Shown: positions 43,535-51,051 of the stretch, one piece after another
How the letters are laid out: each line of letters opens with the position of its first letter
How positions within the stretch are numbered: the stretch's first letter is position 1
Assembly (NCBI GenBank): GCA_050633525.1
Contig: JBOEGR010000013.1
Location: forward strand, 102,063 to 166,062
Length of the DNA: 64,000 nucleotides
Source of the DNA: CANLBN01 sp050633525
GTDB taxonomy: Bacteria; Pseudomonadota; Gammaproteobacteria; Pseudomonadales; Cellvibrionaceae
Direction: 5' to 3'
Translations under genes and position numbers: made by a program
The notes under the pieces: generated by a model
The model's input: only the letters and a program-made list of their open reading frames with translations
Told to the model about the DNA's origin: nothing
Database searches by the model: none

Positions 43535-43932
43535 TAATGTGTTTTATTTAAATGGTATTTAAGCGCCATGCTAATACAAAGCCGCACTTCGTTTTCGGGG
43601 ATTGCTTGATCTGCATTAAAAATGATAGCCCTATTCCCCTCATAGCTTAGTTCAGGGAAGAGTGATCTAAAGGTGTCAATCAATGTTGTTTTGCAATTAA
43701 CGTACATTGCATATTGATTAGGTGTTTTAGGCTTCCAATCTATACGTATAGTCGTGCCACTTTTACTAGCTGTGGTTAGGTATGAAGGCTCTCCCCACTT
43801 CAACGTTTCTTCTAGTTTACCGATAGATGTGTCGTTGGCAGCTTCATCTAATATTATCTTGCGTAAAAACTCTAATTTTGGGCGGATATGTTCAGGGTAT
43901 GATTCGAACTTTTTCTTAACGTCAGAATTCAT
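43534..43932 (-). CDS. DUF1801 (YdhG-like) domain protein, cassette-like
   Basis: About 132 residues if the ATG at 43932 is used; in-frame starts at 43944 and 43962 also exist and none has a strong ribosome site. The family block runs SYPEHIRPKLEFLRKIILDEA, LKWGEPSYLTT, and IRIDWKPKTPNQYAMYVNC. DUF1801 proteins have a YdhG/iron-chaperone-like fold with no settled function and are frequent in mobile cassettes. Confidence 0.75.
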   Translation of the reverse strand: MNSDVKKKFESYPEHIRPKLEFLRKIILDEAANDTSIGKLEETLKWGEPSYLTTASKSGTTIRIDWKPKTPNQYAMYVNCKTTLIDTFRSLFPELSYEGNRAIIFNADQAIPENEVRLCISMALKYHLNKTH

Positions 43933-44009
43933 TGCTGTATCCATTACAATAATCGAAGTCAAATAAGGATTTCTAAATCAGGCCAAAGGTTGTATCTTGC
44001 CGAGAATGC

Positions 44010-44423
44010 TTATTTGACCCCTTTAATTGATTTTTTACATGAATTATTAATTCCGTAACCTTCATGACACGCTTTGATATAAAGTTTACTTGCTTTTTCA
44101 AAGTTCTGTTTGACCACGTATCCTATTTCATAGTATTCAGCAAGAATATAACAAGACCCAAAAAAACCATATTCACATGCTATTTTAAGGTATTTAACTG
44201 ATTTTTTTAACAAGCTATTTTTCTGACGCCCTTCCACTTTTGACGCTTCAAGCTGATAAAACTCTACTAATTGTTCGCATGAGTTGACTCGACCACCTCG
44301 ACACTGATAGTCAAGGTTATCTATTCTTTCCTTGCTTAAAGAAAGTTTAATAGGTGTACAAGATTGAAGTGTAATGCAAATAATTATAAAGCATATATAA
44401 AGCAATTTTTTTTGTAGTGCCAT
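44010..44423 (-). CDS. Sel1-repeat lipoprotein, cassette-like
   Basis: 137 residues. Signal peptide with lipobox-like TLQSC, then helical Sel1/TPR-like repeats seen as SVKYLKIACEYGFFGSCYILAEYYEIGYVVKQN and a second copy, KASKLYIKACHEG, each split here by short turns. Sel1 repeats mediate protein contacts. A GTTAACT box (44437-44443, minus strand) lies 13 bases before the start. Confidence 0.65.
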   Translation of the reverse strand: MALQKKLLYICFIIICITLQSCTPIKLSLSKERIDNLDYQCRGGRVNSCEQLVEFYQLEASKVEGRQKNSLLKKSVKYLKIACEYGFFGSCYILAEYYEIGYVVKQNFEKASKLYIKACHEGYGINNSCKKSIKGVK

Positions 44424-44454
44424 TTTTAGCCTATACAGTTAACGCCTTTATGGT

Positions 44455-44524
44455 ATTAAGGGGTCGGAGGTATTTAAAAATAAGCAGGTTGATCAAAACT
44501 TATTTTCTCCGTCATCTTTTGACC
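44455..44524. repeat. Palindromic repeat family B, copy 1
   Basis: TTAAGGGGTCGGAGGTATTT on the left and TATTTTCTCCGTCATCTTTTG on the right, with AAATAAGCAGGTTGATCAA between. Two further near-full copies occur at 45358 and 46888. Confidence 0.8.
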
Positions 44525-44536
44525 AGATTTTGACTT

Positions 44537-44580
44537 TTTGAGGGCCGTTAATTGTGTTAAACCCTTGTCTAACTCAAATT
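44537..44580. repeat. Family A repeat, right-half remnant
   Basis: GGGCCGTTAATTGTGTTAAACCC followed by TTGTCTAACTCAAATTATT matches the loop and right arm of family A; the left arm is missing, replaced by the end of the family B copy. Confidence 0.55.
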
Positions 44581-44600
44581 ATTTTATATGTATCAATTTT

Positions 44601-45212
44601 TTATGCGCCATGTATTTCTAGCCATCGACAGAACGGATCATTTGAGTTTTCATCGCCGAATTCAGCTGGGTTTTTTACTATTTCAAGAGCAGTTTTTGGG
44701 ATTGCTAGATTGAACTCATGTGTGAGCCAGTTCAAAAATTTTAAATTCGGTTTTACCCAAAAATCATTGCTCTTGTGGCTTTCGGCTGCTGTTAAAGCAA
44801 AATTATCATTCCAGCAGATTTCGTCGTATCCGATTGCTATCAACCGAAGGAAGTCAACAGGATCTTCTGCTAATACACAAGCCAATATCGAACCTGAACC
44901 AGAGCCAATATGTACTATTTTTTGATTTCCATCATCATCCAACCAAAATGCAGCTACTGATCCGTCGCCTCCGGTCCGAGCAAAAACGCGCAATCTATTT
45001 CTTATCTCGCCACTTATAAAGTGATAAGAGTCGCTATTGGGTTCTGCGAAAAATTCAATCGAGGTGCCGCCAGACCTTTCTGTGTCTCCCCACTCATTTC
45101 TCAGTTTGTCGAGAGGGTAAAGGTAACCAACTCTTCCTATATCTGTTTCCTCACATAAACCATTACTTTCAATCCAGTCAAATAGCTTATTCAATGCATC
45201 AGGAATACGCAT
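44601..45212 (-). CDS. SMI1/KNR4 (SUKH-like) family protein, cassette-like
   Basis: 203 residues. The central part RVFARTGGDGSVAAFWLDD, IVHIGSGSGSI and DPVDFLRLIAIGYDEICW is typical of SMI1/KNR4-like proteins, many of which are immunity proteins of the SUKH superfamily against nuclease or other toxins. No toxin gene is adjacent, so it could be an orphan immunity cassette; function is inferred from family only. Confidence 0.65.
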   Translation of the reverse strand: MRIPDALNKLFDWIESNGLCEETDIGRVGYLYPLDKLRNEWGDTERSGGTSIEFFAEPNSDSYHFISGEIRNRLRVFARTGGDGSVAAFWLDDDGNQKIVHIGSGSGSILACVLAEDPVDFLRLIAIGYDEICWNDNFALTAAESHKSNDFWVKPNLKFLNWLTHEFNLAIPKTALEIVKNPAEFGDENSNDPFCRWLEIHGA

Positions 45213-45270
45213 TGTCCTAGGTAGTGTATTTGCTATTTGCTCACTTAAAGAGTCGATGCTTAGCCTCCTC

Positions 45271-45340
45271 GAATAACCTGGGTCAGATAAGAATTTAGGG
45301 TTGCTAATTTTGTCAAACCCTTATCTGCTCCTGATTTTTT
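45271..45340. repeat. Palindromic repeat family A, copy 4
   Basis: CTGGGTCAGATAAGAATTTAGG and CCCTTATCTGCTCCTGATT arms around TTGCTAATTTTGTCAAA, close in sequence to copies 1 and 3. Confidence 0.75.
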
Positions 45341-45357
45341 ATTAATATTAAGGTGTA

Positions 45358-45430
45358 ATATTAAGGCGTCGGAGGGATTTAAAAATAAGCAGGTTGATCA
45401 AGACTTATTCCCTCCGTCACCTTTTGATTA
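45358..45430. repeat. Palindromic repeat family B, copy 2
   Basis: TTAAGGCGTCGGAGGGATTT and CTTATTCCCTCCGTCACC arms with AAATAAGCAGGTTGATCAAGA between, nearly identical to the copy at 46888. Confidence 0.8.
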
Positions 45431-45483
45431 ATGGGTCTGGTGTTGTTACATAAGATTATGATGCTACCTGTATCTATAAAGAA

Positions 45484-45545
45484 TTGGATTAGATAATTTT
45501 TATAGAACGAGAGTATTATAAATACTTATCTGAACCTAATTATTG
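45484..45545. repeat. Family A repeat, diverged copy
   Basis: TTGGATTAGATAATTT and ATACTTATCTGAACCTAATTATTG keep the AGATAA/TTATCT arms and outer AATT ends of family A but the loop is unrelated. Confidence 0.5.
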
Positions 45546-45576
45546 AGACTGACCCTATTATTCATTGTTATGCATT

Positions 45577-45927
45577 TTAAATTTGGCACCTATTCTGATA
45601 AAACGTTTTGCAAAGATAATTTTTATGGGGCCATGCCTTAGCAACTTCACGGACCTTCTCAATTCTTGATGCAATTTTCTTTCTGCCAACAGTATATATC
45701 TTAACCTGCGCGTTGCCCTCCCCAAAATCATAGGTACATGTTCCTTCGTGACAGACAGACAATTCAATATCTTCGTAGCTATTATTTTCGAAGACCTCTT
45801 CCACTGTTTCTCTTACTTTGATTTCTTCGTAGAGTACAGTGAATATATGAAAGGCATAGAAACCGACGATTACAAGCGGGGCTGACAATACGATATATAT
45901 AAGATACCTCTTCATTCTATTGTGCAT
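45577..45927 (-). CDS. Membrane-anchored hypothetical protein, cassette-like
   Basis: 116 residues if the start codon is the ATG inside the attC box GTTATGC; an ATG four codons later (45915) is the alternative. One membrane helix (about 8-30) precedes a small extracytoplasmic domain with paired cysteines (SVCHEGTCTYDFGEG, YLCKTFYQNRC). Its stop lies just before an R''-like GCATAAC at 45567-45573. Function unknown. Confidence 0.5.
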   Translation of the reverse strand: MHNRMKRYLIYIVLSAPLVIVGFYAFHIFTVLYEEIKVRETVEEVFENNSYEDIELSVCHEGTCTYDFGEGNAQVKIYTVGRKKIASRIEKVREVAKAWPHKNYLCKTFYQNRCQI

Positions 45928-46040
45928 AACGCAAAGCTAAACTGACCGCATTACTATGCTCCTTTTCGTACGCTAATTTGCTAAGTAATGCACAAGAAGG
46001 AGCATAGTAATGCGGGTCCGATTTAAGCAATTTGTTAATT
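45924..46040 (-). other. attC-like integron recombination site, complete
   Basis: On the minus strand it starts with AATTAAC (containing the stop codon of the upstream gene) and ends with GTTATGC (containing a possible start of the next). The 21-base arm at 45944-45964 pairs with 45997-46018 except for one extra G on the right arm of the plus strand, i.e. a single extrahelical base, as in attC sites. About 30 bases form the terminal loop. Length 117 bases lies in the attC range. Confidence 0.75.
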
Positions 46041-46487
46041 CCTTTTGTCCTGTGCATCAAGAGTTTCAATCCAAGCAAACAATTCGTCTTGTAGCGGTTG
46101 TGATTGATCACATAAGTCTACAACTTTGCTGATGCTTACTTCAGGGTCAGGAGAGTTTATATGTCTTTTGAGTATATCATTACTGACACTGTTAAATTCA
46201 GCAATAAATTTATGCTCATCGCCATACATTTTTTTTGTAATAAAGCCGCCAGTTACTACAACCCTGTCATACAACCTTTTAAACTTTTCTTCTTTTGCTT
46301 TATCACCTTTATCTCTATAGTTTAAATGTAATGCTCTATATGCGTATGTGCACTCAAGCATTAATGGCAGCATATCCTTTGCAACTCCATTTTGAAGAAC
46401 TAACGGGGTTTCATTTGATTGACTGATTTTTGGATATATGATGACTAGAGCAAAGGTAAGAATAAATTTATATATTTTTTTCATCAA
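46035..46487 (-). CDS. Exported hypothetical protein, cassette-like
   Basis: 150 residues with a signal peptide (about 1-24, KISQSNE). The mature part is helical, with two Cys (LECTYAY and VDLCDQ). Not recognised. It begins 22 bases after a GTTAATT box and its stop codon is part of the R'' box of the following attC-like site, a typical cassette layout. Confidence 0.55.
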   Translation of the reverse strand: MMKKIYKFILTFALVIIYPKISQSNETPLVLQNGVAKDMLPLMLECTYAYRALHLNYRDKGDKAKEEKFKRLYDRVVVTGGFITKKMYGDEHKFIAEFNSVSNDILKRHINSPDPEVSISKVVDLCDQSQPLQDELFAWIETLDAQDKRN

Positions 46488-46509
46488 AAAACTCGTATCT
46501 ATATAGTAG

Positions 46510-46587
46510 AATTAACGCCGAGCGCTGCGACGCAGCGTGAGTCCCTGCTGGCTCAGCCAGCAGCTTGGGTAGATTGCTTTGTTACGT
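46510..46587 (-). other. attC-like site with two internal hairpins
   Basis: Minus strand runs from ACGTAAC to GTTAATT. Inside lie two strong hairpins, GCTGCTGGC/GCCAGCAG and CGCTGCG/CGCAGCG. The outer arm pairing is weak, so this is a degenerate or unusual attC. Confidence 0.5.
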
Positions 46588-46604
46588 GTTTGCTGGATAT
46601 ACAT

Positions 46605-46928
46605 TTACCTGTTCAGCTCCATTCTTAAGGCGACTTGTGCATTATTACTAATGTAGAAATCACCATACTTATTCCAATTTCCTTTAACCCACTTACATAG
46701 CTTATTGTAATAGGATTTAGCCAATTTATTTAGGCCGGGAACATCATTTGAAAGATAGAGATGCCCCAAAACCAAATAGCTGTTTCTATGATATGATCTC
46801 ATAAATCCGATTAGAGGATCAGTCGCATCACTAACTTTTTTCGCCGGATCTTCATATGCATATGGCGTCAACTCATCTAACGGAATATTAAGGTGTCGGA
46901 GGGATTTAAACATAAGCAGATTGATCAA
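46605..46928 (-). pseudogene. Cassette ORF with 5' end replaced by a family B repeat
   Basis: Open for 107 residues, but the first part (MINLLMFKSLRHLNI) is translated from family B repeat sequence ending near 46888. The remainder, from IPLDELTPYAYEDPAKK to the C-terminus ALRMELNR, is helical and unrecognised. The natural start was probably lost when the repeat inserted, so the gene may be silent or make a chimeric product. Confidence 0.55.
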
Positions 46929-46958
46929 AACTTATTCCCTCCGTCACCTTTTGATTTG
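46888..46958. repeat. Palindromic repeat family B, copy 3
   Basis: TTAAGGTGTCGGAGGGATTT and CTTATTCCCTCCGTCACC arms, then CTTTTGATTTGTTACCTTTTGATTT shows a short local duplication of the right flank. Confidence 0.8.
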
Positions 46959-47020
46959 TTACCTTTTGATTTTAATAGCCTGCTCAATTAATAGCAATTA
47001 ATAGGGTCATACAATTAATA

Positions 47021-47067
47021 GGGTCAGACTCCATTGAAAGTTACTATAAACCAATCGAGTCTGACCC
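47021..47067. repeat. Palindromic repeat family C, copy 1
   Basis: GGGTCAGACTC (47021-47031) pairs exactly with GAGTCTGACCC (47057-47067). AATAGGGTCA units also recur on its left flank and CCTATTGGTTCTG twice on its right. It supplies the last codons of the adjacent minus-strand ORF. Confidence 0.8.
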
Positions 47068-47403
47068 TATTGGTTCTGTGACCCTATTGGTTCTGTTAGC
47101 GATAAATCTGCTATGTTGAACGTTTAGCAATATAAAATAGCGATACATTTTTTTTATATTGTTTCGGCTTAAATCTTTGAACGGATGGGTTTTTGCTTCA
47201 AAATCTTGCAAGTCTGGATCACTAAGAACCAGCATATTATATTGCCTCATGTGCTCTGTTGTTTGAGAGGACACATTAGATTTTGCTGCATCTATCTGCC
47301 ACTTCTTAACGGACCAAGCTATATAAGCTGTAAAGCACAAAACAGCTAGTGAAGCAATCGAGGTAATAATGCGAGCGATGTTTGCCCAATCTTCTAATTC
47401 CAT
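47044..47403 (-). CDS. Single-helix membrane protein with repeat-derived C-terminus, cassette-like
   Basis: 119 residues. A hydrophobic helix (about 10-30) and a basic/polar domain follow. The last dozen residues (RVTEPIGSDSIGL) are encoded by family C repeat sequence. An R''-like box CGCTAAC (47095-47101, minus strand) lies in the frame just before, so the original stop was probably around there. A GTTAAGT box (47420-47426, minus strand) lies 16 bases before the start. Function unknown. Confidence 0.5.
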   Translation of the reverse strand: MELEDWANIARIITSIASLAVLCFTAYIAWSVKKWQIDAAKSNVSSQTTEHMRQYNMLVLSDPDLQDFEAKTHPFKDLSRNNIKKMYRYFILLNVQHSRFIANRTNRVTEPIGSDSIGL

Positions 47404-47422
47404 ATTAACCCTCGTTTCAACT

Positions 47423-47452
47423 TAACAGTTTATTCAAAAGAACCGTTCCACT
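47423..47452 (-). other. attC right half, identical over 30 bp to the one at 51076
   Basis: Thirty bases here are identical to 51076-51105, covering the L'/R' side of an attC-like site. The R' box itself differs (GTTAAGT here, GTTAGGC there). The left half is interrupted by repeat fragments. Confidence 0.65.
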
Positions 47453-47480
47453 AAACCAATAGAACCTGATCCTATTGGTT

Positions 47481-47503
47481 TTTCCCTCTGTCACCTTTTG
47501 ATT
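47481..47503. repeat. Family B repeat, right-half remnant
   Basis: TTTCCCTCTGTCACCTTTTG matches the right arm and flank of family B; the left arm is absent. Confidence 0.5.
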
Positions 47504-47524
47504 CATAATCGGTTTTAATTATTT

Positions 47525-48301
47525 TTATATGCCAATTTTTATATCTCTAAACTCAAAATTATAGTGCTCATTAATACCTTTACTTTTTATATAGGTTTTA
47601 ATCATGGCTTTGCTTATAATTGTTGAGTCTTCGCTCACTTCTGGAAACCTTATTGTAACTTCTGTGTCAACACCCTTGACGATTTCGCCGATAAGGTAAG
47701 AATTCTCTTTTTTAAGTGCACTTTTAAAGTTTGCTATGGTAGTGAAATTAGATAAAAATTTATGCCCATTTTGATCGTATATGGCAGATCCTCCGTATAT
47801 TTTTAATGAAGCATCATCGTTAGTAGCATTCGCAAAAAATGTACAGAAAATAGATGTAGAATGTCTTTTACATTTGTCTAAAGTCATCTCAATCCCTAGG
47901 CCAAACTCCATCCATTTAACTCCGCCCAATATCTTAGGTTCTAATTCTTTCTTATTCTTAACATTTAGTATTGGCGTGAATTTTTCAACAAAAATTGGGG
48001 TTAATTCTTTTACGCAACCCCTATAATTGGCGTTATTTTCTACTGTTGATCTTACTCCTTGCCATTCACCTTTTGAAAATTCAGCTCCGCCAGTTATTCC
48101 AAGTTCTGCTAGTTTTAGCTTAAGCTCAGCCTTTCCATTTCCTCGAACTTTTATGTCCCAATACTTTCCGGCATTTTCAGGTTTATCACATACTTTTATA
48201 ATGTTATCAGTTATACGATCTAACACTGATTTTTCAGCTATTGTAGGAGCACAGATAAAAAATGCCCCGATTGTTATTATACTAAATATTATTTTTTTCA
48301 T
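47525..48301 (-). CDS. Exported hypothetical protein, cassette-like
   Basis: 258 residues with a clear signal peptide (FFICAPTIAE). The body is strand-rich with four cysteines (VCDKPEN, RGCVKEL, DKCKRHSTSIFC), probably two disulfides. No family recognised. Two Cys lie ten residues apart in the centre. AAGGTAACAAG precedes the ATG. Confidence 0.55.
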   Translation of the reverse strand: MKKIIFSIITIGAFFICAPTIAEKSVLDRITDNIIKVCDKPENAGKYWDIKVRGNGKAELKLKLAELGITGGAEFSKGEWQGVRSTVENNANYRGCVKELTPIFVEKFTPILNVKNKKELEPKILGGVKWMEFGLGIEMTLDKCKRHSTSIFCTFFANATNDDASLKIYGGSAIYDQNGHKFLSNFTTIANFKSALKKENSYLIGEIVKGVDTEVTIRFPEVSEDSTIISKAMIKTYIKSKGINEHYNFEFRDIKIGI

Positions 48302-48331
48302 TAAAACTTGTTACCTTATGCTGTTTTAAAA

Positions 48332-48394
48332 GGTGGAGTTAGATAAGGATTAAAGAGTTTATAGTTATAAATCTTTATCTGACCCCAATTATTG
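48332..48394. repeat. Palindromic repeat family A, copy 5
   Basis: GGAGTTAGATAAGGATT and ATCTTTATCTGACCCC, followed by AATTATTG, with a diverged loop. Confidence 0.65.
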
Positions 48395-48416
48395 CAGTAT
48401 TTTTACACCAAAAACC

Positions 48417-48689
48417 TTGCTGGAAAAGTATTTTAAAGAGCCGCATTTTACTTTAACTGAAACCATTTTAATGGCACAGTTCCCAGGCTTTTTACTTCGC
48501 ACTGTCATTTTTGGTTGGCTGCTGGTTTTGCCCAAGCTAGATAAAAAGCGAAAAATTAAAAATGTCTCAAGTTATGTGCCACGTTGGTATGCGCTCATTT
48601 TGAAGTTTTTTATTGTTGCATGCATGATTTCCTTGTTCTTATTCGTATCTTTAATGGGCCTTTTATTTTTTATGGAGCCTGATACTTAG
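48417..48689 (+). pseudogene. 5'-truncated two-helix membrane protein
   Basis: The first usable codon is TTG at 48417. The frame stays open upstream to 48354 but only through family A repeat sequence and without an ATG, so the true 5' end appears lost. The remaining 90 residues have two hydrophobic helices (about 22-40 and 57-85). The TAG stop lies next to CCGATAAC, an R''-like box on the plus strand, suggesting a reversed cassette. Confidence 0.5.
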
Positions 48690-48718
48690 CCGATAACAAA
48701 ACCAATAGGGTCAGACTC

Positions 48719-49961
48719 ACTGCTGTCCCATAAACTATGACCAGAAAGCCATCTGTTTAATCGGCGGGCCATCATCTATATGATAATGGCCACTCATCAG
48801 GTCAAATAAATCACGCCGAATAAAAATATTTATCTGCAATACACGTAATATCTTCTGTAAGCTCCAACTCAATTTGGCGCTAAATTTTAAATAAGCCAAC
48901 AGTAAATACGTACACAAAGCGATCCATATTTGCGTCATAACAGCATTCTTGCTATTACCGACGAACGCTTTTATTTTTAGGTTTTGTTTTATCCATTTAA
49001 AAAATAATTCTATTTGCCAACGTTGCTTATAAATATCCGCTATTGTTTCAGCAGATAGTAAAAAATTGTTGGTTAAAAATTCATAACGCTGACCGGTCTT
49101 TTCATCCCTAAAACCAACCCGACGTAGGTGAGGCATACCTAACTTCTTGGCTTTAATACCTGTTAGGGTGATCGTTTGATCACAACTTACACCACTTAAC
49201 TTATTCACTTTGCGCCTCTCAGTAACGCGCCAAAGCATATTTCTTCTGATTCTTGTCACAAAGAATATACCCTTTAAATCAAGGGCTTTAAACCACTTGT
49301 AGTCTAGATAACCTTTATCAACAGCCACAATACTACCTTTAGGAAATTGAACAGTGCGGCCTATTTCTATATCAGATGTTTTACTTTCTGATATGGCCGC
49401 AAAACTTGGAATCAACCCTGAATGATCTAACGCAACATGAAGTGTGAGTCCATGGAAATATCTTCAACGACAAGTCAATCAACGAGGCATCCATAGAATA
49501 CAGTTTGTTATCAAATACAAACTTGTGCTTTGGACTATGCGATTGACACCGTTGTAACAACTTACCGAATAAGGCTTTATAAAGCTCACAAGGTTGTTTT
49601 TCATTCACTCTAGCTAAACTGGATTTGGCTATCGGTCTGGCACCTAGATGGTATAAACGTTTTGATTGCGCTCTCATATTGTCTTCAATATCACGCAGGC
49701 TTAACCTGCCAGTCATTTGGCCTAGCATCATAGAGATAAACTGAGACCATCGGGTGACCTGACGTAATTTTCTCCCTGCATGGTGCTCTGCCGCAAGCTT
49801 TTCAAATTCATGTCTTGGAATAAATTTTAGCAACTGAGAAAAAATTGTATTAGTATGTGCCATAGCTCAATTCCTCGATATTTACAGTGCTTGGTCGCAC
49901 TTACATTGTAACAATATCGGTGGAATTGAGCTTCTTATCTTTTAGTTTATGGGACAGCAGT
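48719..49961 (-). mobile_element. IS4-family insertion sequence with perfect terminal repeats
   Basis: 1243 bp. Terminal inverted repeats are ACTGCTGTCCCATAAACTA and its exact complement, 19 bp each (48719-48737 and 49943-49961). GGGTCAGACTC directly flanks both ends, an 11-bp target duplication, within the 7-13 bp range of IS4-family elements. The single transposase frame is broken, so this copy is not autonomous, but the ends are intact and could still be moved in trans. Confidence 0.9.
48735..49863 (-). pseudogene. IS4-family transposase, disrupted by an internal deletion
   Basis: Two overlapping frames carry one transposase. The N-terminal part (from 49863) ends its homology at SMDASLIDLSLKIFPW with the first catalytic Asp. 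The second part resumes at LHVALDHSGLIPSF and includes the second Asp (VDKGYLDYKWF) and the Y-R-E-K motif YKQRWQIELFFKWIK. By memory of the family about eleven residues should separate FPW from LHV, but only seven bases (49443-49449) do, so roughly 26 bp are deleted and the frame is shifted. Confidence 0.88.
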
Positions 49962-50067
49962 GGGTCAGACTCCATTGATATATTGATAGTTTAGAAAATG
50001 TCACGACCATATTTTTCAATCAGTCTGACCCTATCGACGTGTCGTGCTGCCTACATTTGTTATGCCA

Positions 50068-51051
50068 TTAGTTAAACGGAATATAGTGGTAAACAATGTT
50101 TGCCATTACCCCCATAAAAATAGTAAAAAACCAACTAGCAAAGTATTTGTACCACCTTTTTTTGCTTCTTTTACGCTCTATCTTTTTTTGCTCAACATCT
50201 CTATCTGTTAAACAAATGTATGATTTATTGGTTATAAATAAATTGTAATCAGTGTATGCTTTAATAGACATAAGTACTAATATTAAAATAATAAAAGTAG
50301 ATATTGAAATGGTATAAAAAGAAGCCATTTCGACTACGCTCATTGACTTGATAATTCCAAGTGTAAAATTTGTCCAAAACAATACTGTTAAAATTATTAC
50401 AGAAGAAGCTAAATAGAACGAAAATTCATGTGTAGTTAAATTTAAAAATTTTGCTATACCATCATTTTCTTTCATGAATGTCTTTGCGTGATTTTTTAAA
50501 AGCCCCGCAATATCGGATGCCCAAGTTCTCTCTGTATGAGTTATTCTGTACTCAAAAATTCCTCCTGAGTGATAGTCACTTATACGCTCATCTCTCCATT
50601 CATTGGCTTCGGTAATAATTACTAGTTCTATTTCTTGCTTTTCAGGAACATTCTTTTCCTGAAATGTGACGAGATAAGAAAATTTCATAGTTACTCCTAG
50701 GGGGTGGCATGGCTCCGTATGGTAGTAATCATGAAAATGACTCACATCATTGTGTGTTACAGATGTTCCATCATCATAGTGAACAGTAAGAGCTAAATGT
50801 ATTAGGGTAGATTCGTTTTGCTTTGATACCCTTTGGTGAACTAAATGATAGAAATTCTCGATTTCTAATGTGGATATGTCAAAGCTACCTTTCACAGTAC
50901 CTTCTGAAATCTGATGTGAACCAAGAAGACTCGATACAAACTGCTTAAAGTCTTTAACGTCGCAAGGTAAAACGACGTTATACTGATCTTTATTGCTTAC
51001 AATTGACGCGGCAGGTTTATCCTGCCCATCAAGGTTGTTATCTGAAGTCAT
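50068..51051 (-). CDS. Hypothetical protein with C-terminal membrane helices, cassette-like
   Basis: 327 residues. The first 190 are soluble and strand-rich (STLIHLALTVHYDDGTSV). Then come membrane helices at about 210-232, 240-264 and 305-322, with a basic stretch, KKIERKRSKKRWYKY, between. Unrecognised. It starts 21 bases after a GTTAGGC box and its stop codon is two bases from GCATAAC (50059-50065, minus strand), so it fits a full cassette. Confidence 0.55.
   Translation of the reverse strand: MTSDNNLDGQDKPAASIVSNKDQYNVVLPCDVKDFKQFVSSLLGSHQISEGTVKGSFDISTLEIENFYHLVHQRVSKQNESTLIHLALTVHYDDGTSVTHNDVSHFHDYYHTEPCHPLGVTMKFSYLVTFQEKNVPEKQEIELVIITEANEWRDERISDYHSGGIFEYRITHTERTWASDIAGLLKNHAKTFMKENDGIAKFLNLTTHEFSFYLASSVIILTVLFWTNFTLGIIKSMSVVEMASFYTISISTFIILILVLMSIKAYTDYNLFITNKSYICLTDRDVEQKKIERKRSKKRWYKYFASWFFTIFMGVMANIVYHYIPFN

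Larger units (their letters stand above)
45213..45576. other. 364-bp repeat-filled intergenic region
   Basis: No gene is supported here. It contains family A (45271-45340), family B (45358-45430), a diverged family A copy (45484-45545) and a short piece of family C (GACTGACCCTATTA from about 45549), then an R''-like GCATAAC on the minus strand at 45567-45573. It reads as one attC site invaded by repeats. Confidence 0.6.
48708..50031. repeat. Palindromic repeat family C, copy 2, split by an IS
   Basis: The left piece GGGTCAGACTC (48708-48718) ends at the IS and the same 11 bases resume at 49962. The right arm AGTCTGACCC is at 50022-50031. Without the IS the element would be about 70 bp. Confidence 0.75.

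Noticed and set aside
42101..48394. CRISPR-like array from the repeated palindromes
   Set aside because: Spacing is irregular, repeats are 60-70 bp and lie between genes; there are no uniform spacers or cas genes.
48735..49863. Two overlapping transposase frames as a programmed frameshift
   Set aside because: The frames do not meet at a slippery sequence and conserved residues between FPW and LHV are missing, so a deletion explains it better.
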